This document shows, in pieces, positions 11,554-14,636 of a stretch of 14,636 bases of DNA. Source of the DNA: Microcaldota archaeon (GTDB lineage: Archaea > Micrarchaeota > Micrarchaeia > Norongarragalinales > Norongarragalinaceae); the NCBI GenBank assembly GCA_018304285.1, contig JAGVWL010000026.1, positions 1 to 14,636 of the forward strand. The letters are read 5' to 3'. Each line of letters opens with the position of its first letter. Position 1 is the first letter of the stretch. A program made the position numbers and the translations under genes. Under the pieces are notes generated by a model. The model worked only from the letters and a program-made list of their open reading frames with translations. It searched no databases and had not been told where the DNA came from.

Positions 11554-13935
11554 ATGAAAAACATCTATTGGCTCAACGAACTCGACAAAAGCTCTCTTGC
11601 GACAGCAGGAGGCAAGGGCTCCAACCTCGCTGAAATGTACAACTCGCACTTTCCCGTCCCCCCGGCATTCATCGTCGGAGCCGAAACCTACTTCGATTTC
11701 GTCAAGAAAAACGGGCTGGAAAAAACCATCGCCCAGGAAACGCAAGGGCTGGATTACGAGGACACGGCCGCAGTGCAAAAGGCGTCGCAAGTAATCAAAA
11801 CGGCTATTCTCAACGCACGCATGCCGAACGACGTTGCCGCTGACGTCACCCGCGCTTACAACAAGCTGTGCGAAGCCAAAGGCGTAATTCCTGCCGCGGC
11901 TGAAGAGATTTTCGTGGCAGTCCGCTCGAGCGCCACTGCCGAAGACCTGCCCGGCGCATCTTTCGCAGGCCAGCAAGCCACGTTTTTGAACATGAAAGGA
12001 AACGAACGGGTTGTGAATGCAGTGAAAGCTTGTTGGGCGTCGCTGTTCGAAGCACGCGCGATTTACTACCGCCAGCAGCAGGGCTTCGACCACCTGCGCG
12101 TGGGCATCGCGGTCGTAGTGCAAAAAATGGTCCAGTCTGAAAAAAGCGGCATCATATTCACGGTCGACCCGGTAACGCAAAACGAAAACAACATCGTGAT
12201 AGAATCGGGATTCGGGTTGGGGGAAGCGGTAGTAAGCGGAAGCATCACGCCCGACAAGTACGTCGTCGACAAGAGGAATTACGAAATAATCGAGAAAGTC
12301 CTGGAAAAGCAGGAGCGAATGCTCGTTAAAACCAACAAGGGCGACGAGTGGGTGGCAGTAGAGCAGGAACTGCAGGAAGTGCAAAAGCTTTCCAACGAGG
12401 AAATTACAGCCCTCGCGCACGTTTGCACCGACATCGAAAAGCACTACGCCTTCCCGCAAGACATCGAATTCGCGGTCGAAGGAAACAGCATTTACATCGT
12501 GCAAAGCCGCGCAATAACCACGCTCAAAAACAAGGGCATCGAAACGGCCAAAGCCCTTTTCGAAAACGCGCCCACGCCAGCATCGGGCTCTGGAAAAATC
12601 CTTTTGCAAGGGCTGCCTGCCTCGCCCGGCATCGCCACTGGAGCAGTGAAAATAATACTCGACTTGAGCCACTTGAACAAAATCCAGAAGGGCGACATTC
12701 TCGTCACGAAAATGACCACGCCCGACTTTGTTCCTGCAATGAAGCGCGCCACGGCGATAGTGACTGACGAAGGCGGGATGACGGCCCACGCTGCAATCGT
12801 CTCGCGCGAATTGGGCATTCCATGCATTGTTGGAAGCCGCAAAGCCACTACCACGCTTTCCGACGGGCAAATTATAACGGTAGATGCAAAACGCGGGGTA
12901 GTTTACGAAGGGAAAGTTGATTTGGGCGGAAGCGCTGCAGCGTCCGGCGGCCAAGGAGAGCACGCTACGGCAGTCCAAGCGCCTCAAGAGATTATAACAG
13001 GAACTAAAGTTTACTGCAACATCGCCACGGTCGAATTGGCCGACAAAGTCGCGCAAAAGCAAGTCGACGGAGTGGGGCTGATGCGCGCGGAATTCATGAT
13101 TGCAAACATGGGGGTGCACCCCAGGAAAATCATCAAGGACGGAAGGCAGGAAGAGTTCATAACCAACCTGGCGGAAGGAATGCGCAAAGTATGCCAGGCG
13201 TTCTACCCGCGGCCGGTCGTTTACAGGGCAACGGACTTCCGCACCAACGAATACCGCAACCTCGAAGGCGGAGCCGAGTTCGAGCCGCACGAGGAAAACC
13301 CCATGATAGGATACCGCGGGTGCTTCCGCTACGTGAAAGAGCCTGACGTTTTCAAGATGGAGCTTCACGCCATAAAGAAAGTGCGCGAGGAATTCGGGCT
13401 GAAAAACTTGTGGCTCATGATTCCGTTCGTACGCAGGACAGGCGAGCTGAAGAACGTAAAGGACTTGATGCACGCCGAAGGGTTGTACCAAACGCGAGAC
13501 TTCAAACTGTGGATAATGGTGGAAGTCCCCTCGACCGTTTTCATAATCGAAAAGTTCCTCGACTTGGGGGTCGACGGCATCAGCTTCGGCACCAACGACC
13601 TTACGCAATTGATTCTCGGAGTGGACAGGGACAGCGGAATCGTCGCTGAAGAGTTCGACGAACGCCACGAGGCCGTGCTCCGCGCGCTAAAGCACGTGAT
13701 CATGGAATGCAACGCTCGCGGAGTCACAAGCTCTTTCTGCGGACAGGCCGTTTCAGTCTATCCCGAAGTTGCCGAGGCGGTCGTGCGCTACGGCATCACG
13801 AGCGTTTCCGTAAACCCGGATTCGATTGAGACGGCGCGCAAAATCATCGCGAGCGTGGAAAAGAAGATAATACTGGAAAAATTAACGGGCATGGGGCCGA
13901 AAGACGAAGATGAAAGGCGCAAGTACTACGGCTGA
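11554..13935 (+). CDS. ppsA: Phosphoenolpyruvate synthase (pyruvate, water dikinase)
   Basis: Converts pyruvate + ATP + water to PEP + AMP + Pi, the gluconeogenic entry step; some archaea may also run it for glycolytic ATP formation. The 793 residues hold the usual three domains: an ATP-grasp domain (about 8-325) with VRSSATAEDLPGASFAGQQ from residue 123 and ending in IYIVQSRAITTL (VQSR at 316); the swivelling phosphohistidine domain (about 355-455) with GGMTAHAAIVSRELGIPCIVG, phosphorylated His412; and a PEP-binding TIM barrel (about 485-785) with GLMRAEFM (Arg511), GFGTNDLTQ-like ISFGTNDLTQLILGVDRD, and the catalytic Cys729 in SFCGQAVS. A Gly/Ala-rich linker (GGSAAASGGQGE) joins the last two. 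All key residues are present, and start and SD are clear. It is convergent with, and overlaps by 10 nt, the GNAT gene. Confidence 0.97.
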   Translation: MKNIYWLNELDKSSLATAGGKGSNLAEMYNSHFPVPPAFIVGAETYFDFVKKNGLEKTIAQETQGLDYEDTAAVQKASQVIKTAILNARMPNDVAADVTRAYNKLCEAKGVIPAAAEEIFVAVRSSATAEDLPGASFAGQQATFLNMKGNERVVNAVKACWASLFEARAIYYRQQQGFDHLRVGIAVVVQKMVQSEKSGIIFTVDPVTQNENNIVIESGFGLGEAVVSGSITPDKYVVDKRNYEIIEKVLEKQERMLVKTNKGDEWVAVEQELQEVQKLSNEEITALAHVCTDIEKHYAFPQDIEFAVEGNSIYIVQSRAITTLKNKGIETAKALFENAPTPASGSGKILLQGLPASPGIATGAVKIILDLSHLNKIQKGDILVTKMTTPDFVPAMKRATAIVTDEGGMTAHAAIVSRELGIPCIVGSRKATTTLSDGQIITVDAKRGVVYEGKVDLGGSAAASGGQGEHATAVQAPQEIITGTKVYCNIATVELADKVAQKQVDGVGLMRAEFMIANMGVHPRKIIKDGRQEEFITNLAEGMRKVCQAFYPRPVVYRATDFRTNEYRNLEGGAEFEPHEENPMIGYRGCFRYVKEPDVFKMELHAIKKVREEFGLKNLWLMIPFVRRTGELKNVKDLMHAEGLYQTRDFKLWIMVEVPSTVFIIEKFLDLGVDGISFGTNDLTQLILGVDRDSGIVAEEFDERHEAVLRALKHVIMECNARGVTSSFCGQAVSVYPEVAEAVVRYGITSVSVNPDSIETARKIIASVEKKIILEKLTGMGPKDEDERRKYYG

Positions 13936-14411
13936 ACCTTCGGTTTACTGCGGCTAGCGCGGACTACTTCCAAAGCCATCTTAATCCGGTCTTCTTCCGT
14001 TCGGCCCGTTTCCCTAAAACCAAGTTCGTAAAGCGGATTGTAAAGGCGTTTCTCTGGAAGCAAGACGTCTGCATAAACATGTTTTGATTTAAAAGAACTC
14101 AGAACGTGCCTCAGGCCGCGTTCTGCCAAGGCTTTGCCAATGCCGGTGCCTCGCTCGTCGGGGTGAACGAAAAACTTTTCTAAGGCGGATTGGAAGCCGC
14201 CGAGGTTTCTGGCTATAACCAACCCGACCGGCACGTTGTTTCCTTTGTGCGCAACGAAGACGGTGACAGAACGGGGATCATGAAGTTGTTGTTCAATGGC
14301 GCCAACAAAATGCTCGTGCGCTTTGTAGTCCAGCTTTTGAAGCCACCCTAAACGTTTTGGTATCAAAGCATCTTGGGCGTTTGCCTTCCGAAAGCGTATT
14401 TGCTCGTCCAA
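13926..14411 (-). CDS. GNAT-family N-acetyltransferase
   Basis: A 161-residue acyl-CoA-dependent acetyltransferase of unknown substrate. It has an N-terminal FRKANAQDALIP, strand VTVFVAHKGNNVPVGLVIAR, strand ALEKFFVHPDERGTGIGKALAER with the acetyl-CoA pyrophosphate loop RGTGIG (motif A), then KHVYADVLLPEKRLYNPLYELGFRETGR (motif B, with the Tyr and LGF of the family). The start is uncertain: GAGG (14420-14423) is 8 nt before TTG 14411 but only 2 nt before TTG 14417, so I prefer the former. It follows the probable UMP kinase by 23 nt on the same strand, so the two are likely co-transcribed. Codons are more AT-rich than in ppsA, which it meets tail to tail with a 10-nt overlap. Confidence 0.88.
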   Translation of the reverse strand: MDEQIRFRKANAQDALIPKRLGWLQKLDYKAHEHFVGAIEQQLHDPRSVTVFVAHKGNNVPVGLVIARNLGGFQSALEKFFVHPDERGTGIGKALAERGLRHVLSSFKSKHVYADVLLPEKRLYNPLYELGFRETGRTEEDRIKMALEVVRASRSKPKVQP

Positions 14412-14434
14412 ACTCAAAACCTCAAAAAAAATGC

Positions 14435-14636
14435 TTAAGAAACGATGGTGCCGGAAAACTTCCGTCCTTCCAAAGCTTTTTCCAGTTCAACCGGATTGCT
14501 GGAAACGAACGACAAGCTGATTTTGCTTCGAGCGGCGAGCTTGCACGCCACCACGTCGAAAACGAAGTTCTCCCTCGCCTTTCTCGAGTCGAAGCGCATG
14601 GCCAGCCCCACGAGCGCGTCGTGCGACAGCCGCGCG
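14435..14636 (-). CDS. pyrH: Probable UMP kinase, C-terminal fragment (5' end outside window)
   Basis: Sixty-six C-terminal codons of a gene running off the window edge. The fragment reads LSHDALVGLAM, then RENFVFDVVACKLAARSKIS, then NPVELEKALEGRKFSGTIVS and TAA. This matches the end of archaeal hexameric UMP kinases, where a helix is followed by FDPLAAKIIARSxI, a strand, an (E)N/DPExLxxAIxG motif and GTxI. UMP kinase phosphorylates UMP to UDP in pyrimidine synthesis. The assignment rests on a short stretch. Another amino-acid-kinase-fold enzyme is possible, so confidence in the specific function is moderate, though the reading frame itself is convincing. Confidence 0.6.
   Translation of the reverse strand, partial: ARLSHDALVGLAMRFDSRKARENFVFDVVACKLAARSKISLSFVSSNPVELEKALEGRKFSGTIVS

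Noticed and set aside
11512..13668. 718-codon open frame antisense to ppsA
   Set aside because: It lies wholly opposite a gene with all PEP synthase motifs, its translation is Phe/Val/His/Arg-rich and non-protein-like, and it is a by-product of ppsA codon bias.
1..14636. CRISPR array, insertion sequence, toxin-antitoxin or defence system
   Set aside because: No regularly spaced repeats, transposase, terminal inverted repeats or recognisable defence genes were seen; the content is housekeeping.

Overview
The window is archaeal chromosome. Every recognisable information-processing gene is archaeal/eukaryotic in type: the RNA exosome (Rrp4, Rrp41, Rrp42), SBDS, a 20S proteasome alpha subunit, a Pop5-like RNase P protein, and ribosomal proteins eL43, eL15 and archaeal uL16 (L10e). 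Ribosome binding sites are mostly GGTGA/AGGTGG. Other genes have a TATA-like box about 25-30 nt before the start codon and no Shine-Dalgarno (SD) motif, the arrangement of leaderless archaeal mRNAs. Shortened eL43 and eL15, dense packing and many TTG starts would suit a small-genome lineage such as DPANN (Micrarchaeota/Diapherotrites-like). That placement is inference from gene content, not a phylogeny.

Layout. (1) 4-5203, minus strand: one long co-directional cluster, in transcription order Pop5-like (rnp2) - psmA - SBDS - rrp4 - rrp41 - rrp42 - eL43 - a DUF2666-like protein. This is the archaeal RNase P/proteasome/exosome superoperon, joining RNA processing, ribosome maturation and protein turnover. 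(2) 5270-5710, plus: a small orphan gene with more AT-rich codons, divergent from the operon. (3) 5694-7696, minus: prs (PRPP synthase), a two-helix membrane protein and a divergent Ham1/RdgB-like nucleotide house-cleaning pyrophosphatase. (4) 7833-8744, plus: a leaderless multi-pass membrane protein of unknown function. (5) 8798-9199, minus: eL15, C-terminally truncated, with a structured leader that also holds a 23-codon ORF. (6) 9346-10580, minus: MarC-family then DedA-family membrane proteins. (7) 10742-11422, plus: uL16 with an unusual Ala/Glu/Lys tail. (8) 11554-13935, plus: ppsA (PEP synthase). (9) 13926-14636, minus: 3' end of a probable UMP kinase followed by a GNAT acetyltransferase.

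No gene-free stretch exceeds about 165 bases. The larger gaps (4763-4906, 7706-7832, 9200-9345, 10581-10741, 11423-11553) hold promoters, leaders and T-rich ends and are described individually. I see no tRNA, rRNA, CRISPR array, insertion sequence or defence system. The most unusual items are the altered ribosomal proteins (eL15 without its C-terminal part, eL43 without its N-terminal part, uL16 with a stalk-like tail), the eL15 leader, the divergent Ham1 protein, and the uncharacterised last gene of the exosome operon.
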